Shown piece after piece: positions 36,902 through 51,000 of a stretch of 64,000 bases of DNA (the stretch's first letter is position 1; every line of letters begins with the position of its first letter). The notes under the pieces are model-generated. The model made no database searches. It worked only from the letters and a program-made list of their open reading frames with translations, and was not told the DNA's origin. Source of the stretch: Alteromonas sp. CI.11.F.A3 (lineage in GTDB: Bacteria > Pseudomonadota > Gammaproteobacteria > Enterobacterales > Alteromonadaceae). The position numbers and the translations under genes were made by a program. The stretch spans positions 3,658,001 to 3,722,000 of the forward strand of contig NZ_CP136708.1 in the NCBI RefSeq assembly GCF_032925565.1, written 5' to 3'.

Positions 36902-38839
36902 TTAAAGCTGGATTATCGTCGCTTCAATTCGACGATTTTTTGCATTTGCGGCTATTGATTCTTCATCAACTAAAGGCCGCGTTTCGCCATAGCCTACCGA
37001 GGTAATGCGACGGCTATCTATGCCAGTAGATTCAATTAATAAAGCGGCAACAGCACTTGCTCGTTGTTCTGAAAGGCGTTGGTTATATGCTGCATCTCCG
37101 TCTAACGAGGCATGTCCGTGAATAATAACGCCGGCATTATCATGCTTTTCCAGCGCATCAATAACTTGAGAAAGTGATGAAACATACTCAGGCGAAATTT
37201 TGGATGAATTTGATGCAAAAGATATGTTGATACTAAATGACGCTAAAACTTGTGCATCGTCTAAGGTGAAATCAGCAGCACTGGCTTGGGGTGTCATGGC
37301 TTGAGGCTCAGGTGTGCTTGCTTCACAGCCAAAATCATCCACCAAAGCACCGGGGGCGGAATTAACGCAATCGTCCCATAGATCGACTATGCCGTCTGAA
37401 TCCGAATCTCGCTTTAAGATATTGCGCTCATCATCTAACGATGTACGGGTAGCTGGGCACACGTGATTGGGATCGTAACGAAGCTCTTTTTCTGCTAATT
37501 CACTTACACTTGCTACACCATTTCTACTCACACCCAACGCTTTAACCAAAACGCCCGACGCAGCCAGTAGCCGTGCCCTCGCTTTTTCTAATGTATAGGT
37601 GGCTTGTACATAAGCTCTGCTCGACTCGTAATACTCATTTTCTGAATCAAGCAAATCAAGAAGTGAACGTTCGCCGATGGTGAACTGATCCATATACGCC
37701 GATTTAACTCTGTCGGAAGACAATCTGTGTGCATTTAATGAAGGGAGTTGCTCGCTAATATTTTGAATATCGTTACGAGCAATTTGAATTGTTTGGCGCA
37801 TATCAACACAGGCTTTATCTCTTAAATCCTTTGCTAAATCTACCTGTGACAACGCTTGCCTAATTGCCGCCCTATCTGCACCACCGTTGTAGATATTGTA
37901 CGAAAAGTTAACCCCAACACTGGCCTCTGAAATAGTGTTGTTTAATGCTGCTTCATCTCGAGTTTGCGCCCCATAACTGGCGGTGAGGTTAATTTGTGGA
38001 TGGTAACGACTTCTCGCGCTATCAATAGCGAAACGCTGTGCGTCAATATTATAAATTGTGGCATTGAAAGACGGATTGGTTTCATACGCTGCTAACAAGA
38101 TAGACTCAATATCCATTTTAACCGATTCAGGCATAGCCTCAGAAAGAGACACCTCGGCTAATGCTTCTGCAGGTTTTTCACCTACTAGTCGTAAAAACCT
38201 AGCAGTGACATCGTGAAGGTTAGACAGCTCAGTTAATACATTTGACTCTGACAGCGAAAGCCTACCGCTAATTTGTTCTAAGTCCGCTCTTCTGCCCACA
38301 CCAGCTATTACACTTTCTTCGATTTGTTTGAAGACGTCCACATGCGTAATTAAGTTTTTTTCAGCTAATGAGAGTAACTCTCGATATAGCTGCACATCCA
38401 AATATGCTAATGACGTATCAAGTGATTTTTGTTCAATTTCGCCCATCAATTCATAGTAGCGAACTACCTGAGCTTGCTTGAATCTACTTACTTCACTAGA
38501 AGTAAAAAAACCATCGTAAAGTAATTGCGTTAATCTAATTTCAGCAGTGTGACCTGCGTAATCTTGGTCTAATCCATAATTTCTTTCGGTATAGGCACTA
38601 GAAGCTAGAACGTCAATAGAAGGCAAATAACCTGATTTGGCAATGTCGACATCTTTCATGGCAATTTGCAGTTGTCTCCAACTTGCCTGAATTTCAGGGT
38701 TTGAATTTATAGATTTACTTACGTATTGCTCCAAAGAAGCATTGCGCATTACAGGTGAAGACTCTTGCGCTGACAAGGAAAGAGTGACTAATCCGAGTGC
38801 CCCAAAAATTAGCATTTTACTCATACTTACAGTACTCAT
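36902..38839 (-). CDS. lapE: LapE-type TolC-family outer-membrane protein fused to an OmpA domain
   Basis: 645 residues from the ATG at 38837-38839; ATG at 38824 and TTG at 38884 are alternatives, none with a good ribosome site. Signal peptide near LIFGALGLVTLSLSA. TolC/AggA domain about 15-440 (LTQLLYDGFFTSSEVSRFKQ; YNIYNGGADRAAIRQA). It is followed by an Asp-rich TSP3-like loop (DSDSDGIVDLWDDC) and a C-terminal OmpA domain with INISFASNSSKISPEY, HGHASLDGDAAYNQRLSEQR and GYGETRP. The OmpA part would anchor the channel to peptidoglycan. First gene of the secretion operon, divergent from the adhesin. Confidence 0.9.
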   Translation of the reverse strand: MSTVSMSKMLIFGALGLVTLSLSAQESSPVMRNASLEQYVSKSINSNPEIQASWRQLQIAMKDVDIAKSGYLPSIDVLASSAYTERNYGLDQDYAGHTAEIRLTQLLYDGFFTSSEVSRFKQAQVVRYYELMGEIEQKSLDTSLAYLDVQLYRELLSLAEKNLITHVDVFKQIEESVIAGVGRRADLEQISGRLSLSESNVLTELSNLHDVTARFLRLVGEKPAEALAEVSLSEAMPESVKMDIESILLAAYETNPSFNATIYNIDAQRFAIDSARSRYHPQINLTASYGAQTRDEAALNNTISEASVGVNFSYNIYNGGADRAAIRQALSQVDLAKDLRDKACVDMRQTIQIARNDIQNISEQLPSLNAHRLSSDRVKSAYMDQFTIGERSLLDLLDSENEYYESSRAYVQATYTLEKARARLLAASGVLVKALGVSRNGVASVSELAEKELRYDPNHVCPATRTSLDDERNILKRDSDSDGIVDLWDDCVNSAPGALVDDFGCEASTPEPQAMTPQASAADFTLDDAQVLASFSINISFASNSSKISPEYVSSLSQVIDALEKHDNAGVIIHGHASLDGDAAYNQRLSEQRASAVAALLIESTGIDSRRITSVGYGETRPLVDEESIAANAKNRRIEATIIQL

Positions 38840-38884
38840 ATATGTTATTAAAATCAGAAGTGAAATTTGTCTTAATCTGAACAA

Positions 38885-39077
38885 AGCCTAGTAGTAAAAC
38901 TGAATTTTTGCCAAGTGACGAAAGTCTAATTCTTGCTTAAAATTAATAAATTAGGGGGAAATACCTAGAAATTCGACGAAGGTATACCAGTACCTGTACC
39001 ACGGTCCGGTAACCAATTTCATTTTCGCTGCTAGTCTTAATTTAAAGAGTTTCAGTGATATATGAAAAGGGTTCAAA
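38885..39077. other. Divergent promoter region of lapE and the giant adhesin gene
   Basis: 193 nt between the two divergent coding frames (a further 45 nt to the preferred lapE start). AT-rich near 38930-38955. It must carry promoters for the adhesin and the secretion operon, but no hexamer pair stands out. AAGGG at about 39066-39071 is the adhesin ribosome site. Confidence 0.4.
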
Positions 39078-42000
39078 ATGGCCGATGTAATTGTTGTAGA
39101 AGTAAATGGTAAAGTTTTGGTAGAGCGCCCAGAAACGGGTGAGCAATTTGCAGCCAGTGAAAACACGACCTTATTGGAAGGAGACAGCCTTACTATCCCC
39201 GATGGCAGTACAGTGCTTGTCAGTATTGATGGCATTGTGAGAGAGTTACCTGCCGGCCAAACTGTTACTTTCCCTCTTCAATTAACCTTTTCAGATGTTG
39301 ACAGCGATGATGAATTTGCTGTTTTCGACGACAGCCTCGAAGATCTTAATGCATTGCTTGATCAAACGGGAGATAGTCAGGATCTCGACCAAGATTTTCT
39401 AGACGTACTTGCTGGCGATGATGATATTTTAGAGTCGTTAGAAGCAACCGCTGCTGGTTTAGATGGTGGCGGCGGTGCAGGAGGCAGTAACTTTGTTCGA
39501 GTAGACAGAATCAACGAAAGTGTAGATCCCGTCGCTTTTGAATTCGAGCAAGGCGCCAACGATAACGAAGAAATCACGTCAGAACAGTTTGGTGACGGCG
39601 GTGACGAAGCCACAGACATTACCATTACACTCGACGCTATTCCTCTTAATAACGATGCTACCCCCACCTTATCGGGTAATACTGACGCGACGCCAGGTTC
39701 TACCGTCACCCTAACAGTGACTGACAGCGCGGGTAACGTACAAACGCTTACGACCACCGTGCAAGCTGACGGCACCTTCTCTGTTGATGTGCCAGTTGAA
39801 TTAGCGGAAGGTGAATATTCTGTTGAAGCCACGGTTACTGATGCCGCAGGCAATACTGCCACCGATGCCAATACCGGTGAAATTGATACTACCGCACCGG
39901 TAATTTCGTTAGATGCACAAGGCACTGACAACGACACTACGCCTACGCTCTCAGGCACCACTGATGCCGCGCCAGGCTCGACTATTACTCTCACGGTGAC
40001 AGACAGTGCGGGTAACGTACAAACGCTTACGACCACCGTGCAAGCTGACGGCACCTTCTCTGTTGATGTGCCAGTTGAATTAGCGGAAGGTGAATATTCT
40101 GTTGAAGCCAGCGTTACCGATGCGGCAGGCAATACAGCCACCGATGCCAATACCGGTGAAATTGATACTACCGCACCGGTAATTTCGTTAGATGCACAAG
40201 GCACTGACAACGACACTACGCCTACGCTCTCAGGCACCACTGATGCCGCGCCAGGCTCGACTATTACTCTCACGGTGACAGACAGTGCGGGTAACGTACA
40301 AACGCTTACGACCACCGTGCAAGCTGACGGCACCTTCTCTGTTGATGTGCCAGTTGAATTAGCGGAAGGTGAATATTCTGTTGAAGCCAGCGTTACCGAT
40401 GCGGCAGGCAATACAGCCACCGATGCCAATACCGGTGAAATTGATACTACCGCACCGGTAATTTCGTTAGATGCACAAGGCACTGACAACGACACTACGC
40501 CTACGCTCTCAGGCACCACTGATGCCGCGCCAGGCTCGACTGTTATCTTAACGGTGACAGACAGTGCCGGTAACGTACAAACGCTTACCACCACTGTGCA
40601 AGCTGACGGCACCTTCTTTGTGGATGTGCCAGTTGAATTAGCGGAAGGTGAATATTCTGTTGAAGCCAGCGTTACCGATGCGGCAGGCAATACAGCCACC
40701 GATGCCAATACCGGTGAAATTGATACTACCGCACCGGTAATTTCGTTAGATACACAAGGCACTGACAACGACACTACGCCTACGCTTTCAGGTACGACTG
40801 ATGCCGCGCCTGGTTCGACCGTGACCCTAACAGTGACTGACAGTGCCGGTAACGTACAAACGCTTACCACCACCGTGCAAGCTGACGGCACGTTTTCAGT
40901 AGATGTGCCTGCTGCATTAGCGGAAGGTGAATACTCTGTTGAAGCCACGGTTACTGATGCCGCAGGCAATACTGCCACCGATGCCAATACCGGTGAAATT
41001 GATACTACCGCACCGGTAATTTCGTTAGATGCACAAGGCACTGACAACGACACTACGCCTACGCTCTCAGGCACCACTGATGCCGCGCCGGGATCTACTA
41101 TTACTCTCACGGTGACAGACAGTGCGGGTAACGTACAAACGCTTACCACCACCGTGCAAGCTGACGGCACGTTTTCAGTAGATGTGCCTGCTGCATTAGC
41201 GGAAGGTGAATACTCTGTTGAAGCCACGGTTACTGATGCCGCAGGCAATACTGCCACCGATGCCAATACCGGTGAAATTGATACTACCGCACCGGTAATT
41301 TCGTTAGATGCACAAGGCACTGACAACGACACTACGCCTACGCTCTCAGGCACCACTGATGCCGCGCCGGGATCTACTATTACTCTCACGGTGACAGACA
41401 GTGCGGGTAACGTACAAACGCTTACCACCACCGTGCAAGCTGACGGCACGTTTTCAGTAGATGTGCCTGCTGCATTAGCGGAAGGTGAATACTCTGTTGA
41501 AGCCACGGTTACTGATGCCGCAGGCAATACTGCCACCGATGCCAATACCGGTGAAATTGATACTACCGCACCGGTAATTTCGTTAGATGCACAAGGCACT
41601 GACAACGACACTACGCCTACGCTCTCAGGCACCACTGATGCCGCGCCGGGATCTACTATTACTCTCACGGTGACAGACAGTGCGGGTAACGTACAAACGC
41701 TTACCACCACCGTGCAAGCTGACGGCACGTTTTCAGTAGATGTGCCTGCTGCATTAGCGGAAGGTGAATACTCTGTTGAAGCCACGGTTACTGATGCCGC
41801 AGGCAATACTGCCACCGATGCCAATACCGGTGAAATTGATACTACCGCACCGGTAATTTCGTTAGATGCACAAGGCACTGACAACGACACTACGCCTACG
41901 CTCTCAGGCACCACTGATGCCGCGCCGGGATCTACTATTACTCTCACGGTGACAGACAGTGCGGGTAACGTACAAACGCTTACCACCACCATGCAAGCTG

Positions 42001-45000
42001 ACGGCACGTTTTCAGTAGATGTGCCTGCTGCATTAGCGGAAGGTGAATACTCTGTTGAAGCCACGGTTACTGATGCCGCAGGCAATACTGCCACCGATGC
42101 CAATACCGGTGAAATTGATACTACCGCACCGGTAATTTCGTTAGATGCACAAAGCACTGACAACGACACTACGCCTACGCTCTCAGGCACCACTGATGCC
42201 GCGCCAGGCTCGACTGTTATCTTAACGGTGACAGACAGTGCCGGTAACGTACAAACGCTTACCACCACCGTTCAAGCAGATGGTTCATTTTCAATAGATG
42301 TGCCAGTTGAATTAGCGGAAGGTGATTATTCCGTTGAAGCCAGCGTTACCGATGCGGCAGGCAATACAGCCAGTACCGAAGAACAGGGCGCTATCGACGT
42401 GACTGCGCCAACCATCTCATTAAACGACCCTGGAATAAATGGCGATGTTACACCTACGCTTTCTGGTTTAACTGATGCCGTACCCGGAAGCACAATAACG
42501 CTTACCGTTACTGATAGTGCAGGCGTTACTCAGACCTTTACCACCACCGTACTAGCCGACGGTACTTTTGCCGTTGAAGTTCCAAATGCTGTGGCTGAGG
42601 GTACATACAGCGTAACTGCCGAAGTGACAGATAACGCAGGCAATACGGCGCAAGCAACAACGAGCGGCGATTACGATTCTACTAGTCCGTCGACTACCGT
42701 AAATCAACCTGCGCCAACGAACGATACTACGCCAAACGTTTCTGGTGAAACCGATGCCCCTCCTGGCAGTGAACTCGTCATTGTTGTTACAGATAGCGAG
42801 GGTAACGAACAAACAATCGTCACTACAGTGGGCGCTGACGGCACATTCAGCGAAGATATACCAGCGGAGCTTAGCGAAGGTGAGTACACGGTTGACGTTA
42901 CTGTTACGATACCAGCAGGTAATAGTTCTACCACCACAGTAACAGGTGAAATAGACACCACAGCGCCAGTGATCAGCCTTGAACCCATTGGTTCAACGAA
43001 TGATGACACACCAGTTATTAATGGCGACACTGATGCAGAACCAGGTGCGGTAGTAACGCTAGATATAGTGCATTCAGATGGCACTACGCAAACCATTACT
43101 GCAATTGTGCAAGAAGACGGTAGCTTTAGTGCTGAAGTTCCGCAAGCACTCGCAAACGGCGACTTTACTGTTACCGCTACCGTGTCTGACGTGGCGGGCA
43201 ACACCTCTTCAACATCTCTCGATGCGGTTATTAATACCCAAGGCCCTAGTATTGTTATTGAAACTGGCTCGCCTACCAACGGTAGTGAAGGCATAGGGGG
43301 ATCATCGGATGCACCTAATTCAGAGGTAGTGGTAGTTATCACCGATAGCGACGGCAACAGCCAGACAATACCGGGGTCTACAGATGAGAATGGCGATTTC
43401 AACGTCGTCTTCCCCCCTGGATTTGAAGAGGGTGAATACGACATTGAAGTGACGGTGACAGACGAAAATGGTAATAGCTCCACTGCCACAGCTACTACCG
43501 CGCTTGATACTACCCTACCTGTGGTGAATATCGATCCGCAAACGGATACTAACGACACAACACCTACTATCTCGGGTAATACAGATTTACCAGCGGGCAG
43601 CGAGGTTGTTATAACCGTAACCGATAGTGAGGGTAATACGCAAACCGTCACCGCGGTTGTGGATGAAAACGGGAATTTCAGCGCCGATGTGGGTGAAGCT
43701 CTGGCGGAAGGAAGCTACGAAGTTTCTGTCGAAGCAACTGATGCTGCAGGCAATACAACTACCGCAGTCGACAACAGTGGCAATATAGACACTGCGGCAC
43801 CAGTACTTACTCTAGACCCACAAATCGACGGCAGCGACACTACGCCAACCATTTCTGGTTCTACCGATTTACCGTCTGGTACAGCAGTAACTATTGTGGT
43901 TAGCGACAGCGCGGGCAACGCGCAAACCATCGATGCAATCGTTGATGATAACGGTAATTTTAGCGTCGACGTGCAAACGCCGCTTACTGAGGGTGAATAT
44001 ACCGTTGAAGCCAATGCTACAGACGATGCAGGCAATACAACTACCGTTACTGAAGATGGCGGCAACATTGATACCCAAGCACCTACCATTTCTCTAGAGC
44101 CACTTGGCACAGGTAACGACACTACACCTTCAATTAGCGGTTCGACGAACTTAGAAGCAGGCAGCACAGTTACACTTACCGTTACCGACAGTGCAGGAAA
44201 CAGCCAAACCTTTGCAGCCACTGTAGATGCTAACGGTGAGTTTAGCGCGGACGTTCCTGTTGAACTCGCAGATGGTGACTATACTGTCGAAGCAACAGCT
44301 ACCGATGCTGCGGGAAATAGTGCATCTGCGTCTCAATCAGGTGCCGTGGATACCAATGCACCAGACCTAACCCTTAACCCATTAGGTGATGACAACGACA
44401 CCACGCCTACTGTTGCTGGTTCTACCGATTTACCAACTGGCAGCACTGTCACACTGTCAGTTACCGACGCGCTTGGCAATACACAAACTTTCGCGGCGAC
44501 GGTAGACGGTTCGGGTAACTTTAGTGTAGATGTGCCCAATCCATTAGCGGAAGGTGAATATAGCGTAACGGCTACGGCAACCGATGTAAACGGCAATACC
44601 GCAACGGCAACAGAAACTGGCGGCAATATCGATATCACGTCACCGCTAATTAACTTAGATGCCCAAGACAATACTAATGATACTACGCCAACCATTTCCG
44701 GTAACACAGATCAGGCACCAGGGAGCAGTGTTTCAATCACAGTTACTGACAGTGCAGGAAATACACAGACTTTTGTTGCCGTAGTCGAGAGTGACGGCAC
44801 CTTTGCTGTTGATGTGCCCGCAGAGCTTGCCGACGGCGACTTTACCGTCACCGCCACCGTCACTGACGATGCGGGCAACCAAGATTCTGCATCAACGCAA
44901 GGCAATATTGATACTGCGGCACCAACGCTTACTCTCGATCCACAAGACGTGGGCAACGATACTACACCACTTATTAGCGGAACGACTGATTTACCACAAG

Positions 45001-48000
45001 GTAGTACGGTTACACTAATCGTTACGGATAGCTTAGGTAATCAGCAAACCATTGAGACCCTTGTTGATGAAAACGGAGGCTTCAGCGCAGAAGTACCTAG
45101 TACGTTGGCAGAAGGTGACTACACGGTTTCAGCAACTGCAGTGGATGACAATGGCAATACCGCGAGTGTAACCGAAAATGGTGGCAGCATTGATACGACG
45201 GCGCCATCGCTTTCCCTTGACGCTGTGGGTTCTGGCAACGATACCACACCGACTTTATCGGGCAGCATAGATCTGCCTGAAGGAAGTATTGTCTCGCTAA
45301 CGGTCGTTGATAGCGCAGGCAACACGCAAACTATCAACACCTTGGTCGATGCTAATGGCAATTTTTCTGTGGACGCACCACAAGAACTGGCTGATGGCAA
45401 CTTTACGGTTACTGCTACGGCAGAAGACGCTGCAGGTAATGAAGTGACCGACAGCACGACAGGTAACATCAACACGAATGCACCAACGTTAGTGCTAGAT
45501 GAACAAGGCCAAACTAACGACAATACGCCTACGATCTCAGGTTCAACCAGCTTACCTGAAGGCAGTGAAGTAACGTTAACCGTAACGGATAGCGCTGGTA
45601 ATACACAGACTATTACTGCAACAGCGGGCACAGACGGAAGCTTCACTGCTGATGTTGCGTCACCACTACCTGATGGCGCTTATACAGTCACCGCCAGTGC
45701 GACCGACGGTGATGGCAATACGACAACGGTGACCGATAATTTCAGCACCATTGACACTACCGCGCCAGTGCTAACCCTTGAAAACCCTGGCAGCACCGGT
45801 GATACAACGCCTACGCTTTCAGGCACTACTGACCTTCCTGAAGGAAGCACGGTCACGCTTGTCGTGACTGATAGCGCTGGAAACACGCAAACTGTTAATG
45901 CCTTGGTCGATGCAAATGGTAGCTTTAATGTAGATGTGCCAAACGCATTAGCCGACGGCGACTTCACGGTTACCGCCAGTGCAGCTGACAGTGCAGGAAA
46001 TACCGCAAATGCCAATACAACAGGCAATGTAGATAGCCAAGCACCACTGTTAACCCTTGACACGCAAAGCTCTACCAGCGACGTAAGCCCAACTATCTCA
46101 GGTACTACTGATGTTACTCCCGGCACACTTGTCACCATTACCGTTGTGGATGCCAATGGTGACTCGCAAAGCTTCCAAGTTACCGTGGAAGCAGATGGAA
46201 CATTCAGCGCGGACGTGCCTAACGCATTGGCCGAGGGCGACTTCACCGTTACGGCAACAGTAAGCGATGCGCAAGGTAACACCGCGTCTGCAAACGAGAC
46301 AAATGGAAACATTGATACACAAGCGCCTGTTGTTAGCGTCAATCCGTTAGATTCAGGTAATGACACTACACCGACTATTTCAGGTAATACAGATTTACCC
46401 GAAGGTGCTGTCGTGGTGATAACCGTAACCGACAGCAATGGCGACACGCAAATCATCAACGCATTGGTTGATGCAGAAGGCAACTTCGCTACAGAAGTAT
46501 TGTCTTCACTGCCAGAAGGCGACTACAGCGTAGAGGTTACTGCAACAGATGATGCTGGTAATTCAACAACTGCATTTGAAGACGGTGGCAATATTGACAC
46601 CACCGCCCCTGTGCTTACGCTAAATCCGCAAGGCACAAGCAACGATGAAACGCCTAACATATCGGGCAGCACTGATTTAGCACCAGGAAGCACGGTAACA
46701 TTAACCGTCACTGATAGTGCAGGCAATACGCAAACCTTTGATGCAATTGTGGACGCGAATGGTTCATTCAGCGCGGATGTACCAAACGCTATATCAGATG
46801 GCAGCTACACGGTGACAGCAAGTGCCTCAGACGATGCAGGCAATACAACCACCACCTCTGATACCGGTACGGTAGATACTAGCGCTCCTGCGCTGACGCT
46901 AGAGGCTCAAGCTACAGTTAGCGATACTACTCCAACCATATCGGGTACGACTGACCTACCCGCCGGTTCAACCGTTACGCTTTCCGTCATTGACAGTGCA
47001 GGCAACACGCAAAGCTTTACTGCACTAGTTGATGCGAGCGGTAACTTTAGTGCTGACGTCCCCGCGCCTCTTGCCGAGGGCGATTACTCAGTAACAGCTA
47101 CCGCTACTGACAGCAACAGTAATAGCGCTTCTGTCACTGATAATGACGGTATCGTCGATACCGTTGCTCCGGTTATCTCGCTAGATACACTGGGTTCAAA
47201 TAACGATACTACGCCTACCATTTCGGGGACTACGGACCTGGCAGTAGGCGAGAGCGTTACGCTTTCGATTACCGACAGTGCAGGAAATACCCAAACCGTT
47301 ACGGCAACGGTTGATGCAAACGGCGACTTCAGTGTGGATGTGCCAGATGCAGTGACCGAAGGTGACTATAACGTTACCGCTACGGCTACCGACGATGCAG
47401 GCAACAGTGCGTCAGCCAATGCAGCGGGCACAATTGACACCACAGCGCCCACCTTAACGTTAGACCCTCAGGGGCTAGGCAATGACACAACACCAACCAT
47501 ATCGGGTAGCACTGATCTAGCTGAAGGTAGCGTTGTATCCTTGGTTATCACGGATAGTACAGGCAACATTCAAACGGTCACGGCAACGGTTGATGCTGCA
47601 GGAAACTTTACGGTGGACCTACCCATTGCACTGGCTGAAGGTTCGTACAGTGTTGAAGCAACAGCCACTGATGAAGCAGGTAACAGCACATCGATACTTG
47701 ATAATTCAGGCGCCATCGACACAACACCACCTGAGCTAAACTTAGATGAATTAGCGCCTGAGAATAACCTAACGCCAACTATTTCTGGCACCACAAACCT
47801 TCCTGCTGGCGCCATTGTTACCCTAACGGTGGTCGACAGTGCCGGTAATACGCAAACCTTTGCGGCAACGGTACAAACCGACGGCAGTTTTGCAGCAAAT
47901 ATACCTTCACCATTAGCTGAAGGAGACTATACGGTCTCCGCTGCGGCTCAAGATCCGGCGGGCAACCAAGGTTCCGATTCTGAAACGGGCGGTAGCGTAG

Positions 48001-51000
48001 ATACCACTGCACCCGTTATTAACCTAGATCCATTTGGTACAGGAAACGATACCACGCCAACGATTAGCGGTAGCACAGACTTGGACGCAGGCAGTACAGT
48101 GACTATCACGGTGACTGACAGTACAGGTACTCAGCAGTCATTTAATGCAACCGTAGATGCTAACGGCGACTTCAGTGCAGATGTGCCTAACCCTATGGTT
48201 GATGGAGATTTTGACGTCACTGCAACCACTACCGATGAAGCGGGCAATACCGCTACAGATACAGTAAGTGGCAATATAAACTCAGCAGCGCCGACCTTAT
48301 CGCTTGAACCATTAGGATCAGACAACGACACCACGCCGACCATTTCAGGTAATACCGATTTAGCGCCAGGTAGCACCGTAACGCTAACCGTATCCGACAG
48401 TGCTGGAAACACACAAACATTCACCGCAACAGTACAAGGTGATGGTAGCTTTACGGCCGATGTACCTGCAGGCTTACCTGAAGGTGACTATTCTGTTAAT
48501 GCGACAGCCACAGATGGTGCTGGTAACAGTGCATCGGTGACTGAAAATGGGGGTAACATCGATACAACGGCCCCATCAATCACCATTGATGCACTAGGGC
48601 TTGATAGTGATGCAACGCCGTCTATCTCTGGTACCACAGATCTCAATGCCGGCGATACGGTTAGCATTAGCGTAACGGACAGCGCTGGAAATACCCAGAC
48701 ATTCACAACAACCGTTCTAAACGATGGTACTTACCGTGCTGATGTACCTGCTGATTTAGCGGAAGGTGGTTTCAGCGTAACCGTCACAGCTACTGACGGT
48801 GCGGGTAATTCTGCATCGGCAATAGATAACAACGGTGTCATAGATACTGCAGCGCCAACACTATCGTTAGACGCACAAAGTTTAACCAACGATGCCACGC
48901 CGACTATTTCGGGAACCACAGACTTGGCTTCGGGCAACACAGTTAGCATTAGCGTGACTGACAGCCAGGGCAATACGCAAACCTTCACCGGCACAGTTCA
49001 AGCGAACGGTAGTTTTAGCGCTGATGTGCCGTTTGACCTTGCACAAGGTGATTACTCAGTAGAAGTAACGGCGATTGATGATGCGGGTAATCAAAACACA
49101 GCAATTGACAACAACGGTACTGTCGACACCATCCCGCCTGTTATCAACTTAAACCCTGTGGCCAACGGCAATGACGCTACGCCAGGATTAAGCGGTACTA
49201 CCGACCTTCCAGAAGGAGCAACCATAACGCTGGTTGTCACCGATGCAGCAGGTAACGTACAAAATCTTACCGCTACGGTTGATGCGGATGGCGCTTTCTC
49301 TGTTGAACTACCCAGCGCGCTCGTTGATGGCGATTACGATGTAACAGCCAGTGCGAGTGATGCTGCGGGCAATAGCACGACTATCACTGATAGCGGCAAT
49401 ATCAATACGAGCGCCCCGGACATTACGCTAGATACCCTTGGCCAAACAAACGACGCTACGCCTCTCATCTCAGGCACAACTAACGCCCCAGTTGGTGCCA
49501 CCGTCACCTTAACAGTGACAGATAGTGCAGGAGCAGTACAAACCTTTACTGCAACAGTACAAGGTGATGGCACCTTTAGCGCTAGCGTACCTGCTGATTT
49601 GGCCGAAGGTAGCTACACCGTTGTCGCAGAGGTAACTGACGGCGCGGGTAATTCAGGCTCTGACTCGGAAACTAGTGGTGTGGTAGATACCACGTCACCG
49701 GCTATTGACGTGGCAGACCCAGGTATAGAAAATGATGCAACGCCAACAATTACTGGCACAACAGACCAGTCGGCTGGAAACACGGTTTCAATTACGGTCA
49801 CAGATAATGCTGGCAATGTACAAACCTTATCAGCAATAGTACAAAGCGATGGTTCTTTTAGTGTAGAAGTACCAGTCTCGCTAGCGGAAGGTAGCTACAC
49901 AGTTCAAGCTACGGCTGTTGATGAAGCTGGCAATACAGCGTCCGACGCAGAAACAGGCGTTATCGACACCCTTTCACCTATTATTTCGCTGGACGAGCCT
50001 GGCACAATTAGCGACTCAATCCCAACCATTAGCGGTACCGTAGATTTGCCTCAAGGCTCTACAGTACAGATAACCGTTGTTGATAGTGCCGGTAATACCC
50101 AGGTGTTCTCTGCATTGGTTGCTGCAGGCGGCGCATTTTCAGCCGACGTACCAGCGGCGATGGCTGAAGGTAATTTTACAGTCTCTGCAACCGCCACCGA
50201 TGCAGCAAACAACAGTACATCAGATAATGAAGTAGGCGTTGTTGATACGCTTGTACCTACACTTAATATGGATGTTGCAGATACCACTAACGACGTTACG
50301 CCGCTAATTACAGGTACAACCGATGAACCAGCAGGTTCTGTGGTTACTATTTTGGTAACGGATAGTGCTGGTGCGACCCAGACCTTGAGTGCAGTTGTAC
50401 AGGCCGATGGGTCTTTCTCAATCTCTCCAGGTACTGATTTAGCTGAAGGCAACTTCACGGTAAGCGCTACAATCAGCGATGAAGCAGGCAATACCGCGGC
50501 AGCGAGTGATGCTGGAAGCATAGACACTACCTCCCCGTTGTTGACGTTAACCCCACTTAAAGAAGGCAATGACACAACACCTACCCTATCGGGAAGCACA
50601 AACCTCGCACAAGGTAGTGAAGTGACCCTTGTGATTACTGACAACGCAGGAAATGCTCAAACCATCACTGCCACTGTTGATGTAAATGGAAACTTTACTG
50701 TGAATGTGCCCGCGCCTTTAGCTGAAGGTCCATACAGCGTTGAGGCAACCGCTACCGATGACGCAGGTAATAGCACTAATCTTGTAGACAATTCGGGAAA
50801 TATTGATACAACAGCCCCTACCCTATCGTTAGATACACTGGCCTCAGACAGCGACACAACGCCTACAATATCCGGCAATACTGATCTGCCTGCAGGCGCG
50901 ACAGTAACGATTACGGTTACAGATAACGCAGGTGTAAGCCAAACCTTCGATGCTACCGTTCAGGGTGACGGCAGTTTCTCGGCCGATGTGCCAAGCCCCA

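Noticed and set aside
39377..42268. 963-codon open frame on the minus strand opposite the adhesin repeats
   Set aside because: It follows the 279-bp period exactly and exists because the repeats, of the same phase, contain no antisense stop. It has no ribosome site and a composition mirroring the sense strand. The 79-codon frames at 53303, 53816, 54329 and 54842 are the same effect at 513-bp spacing.
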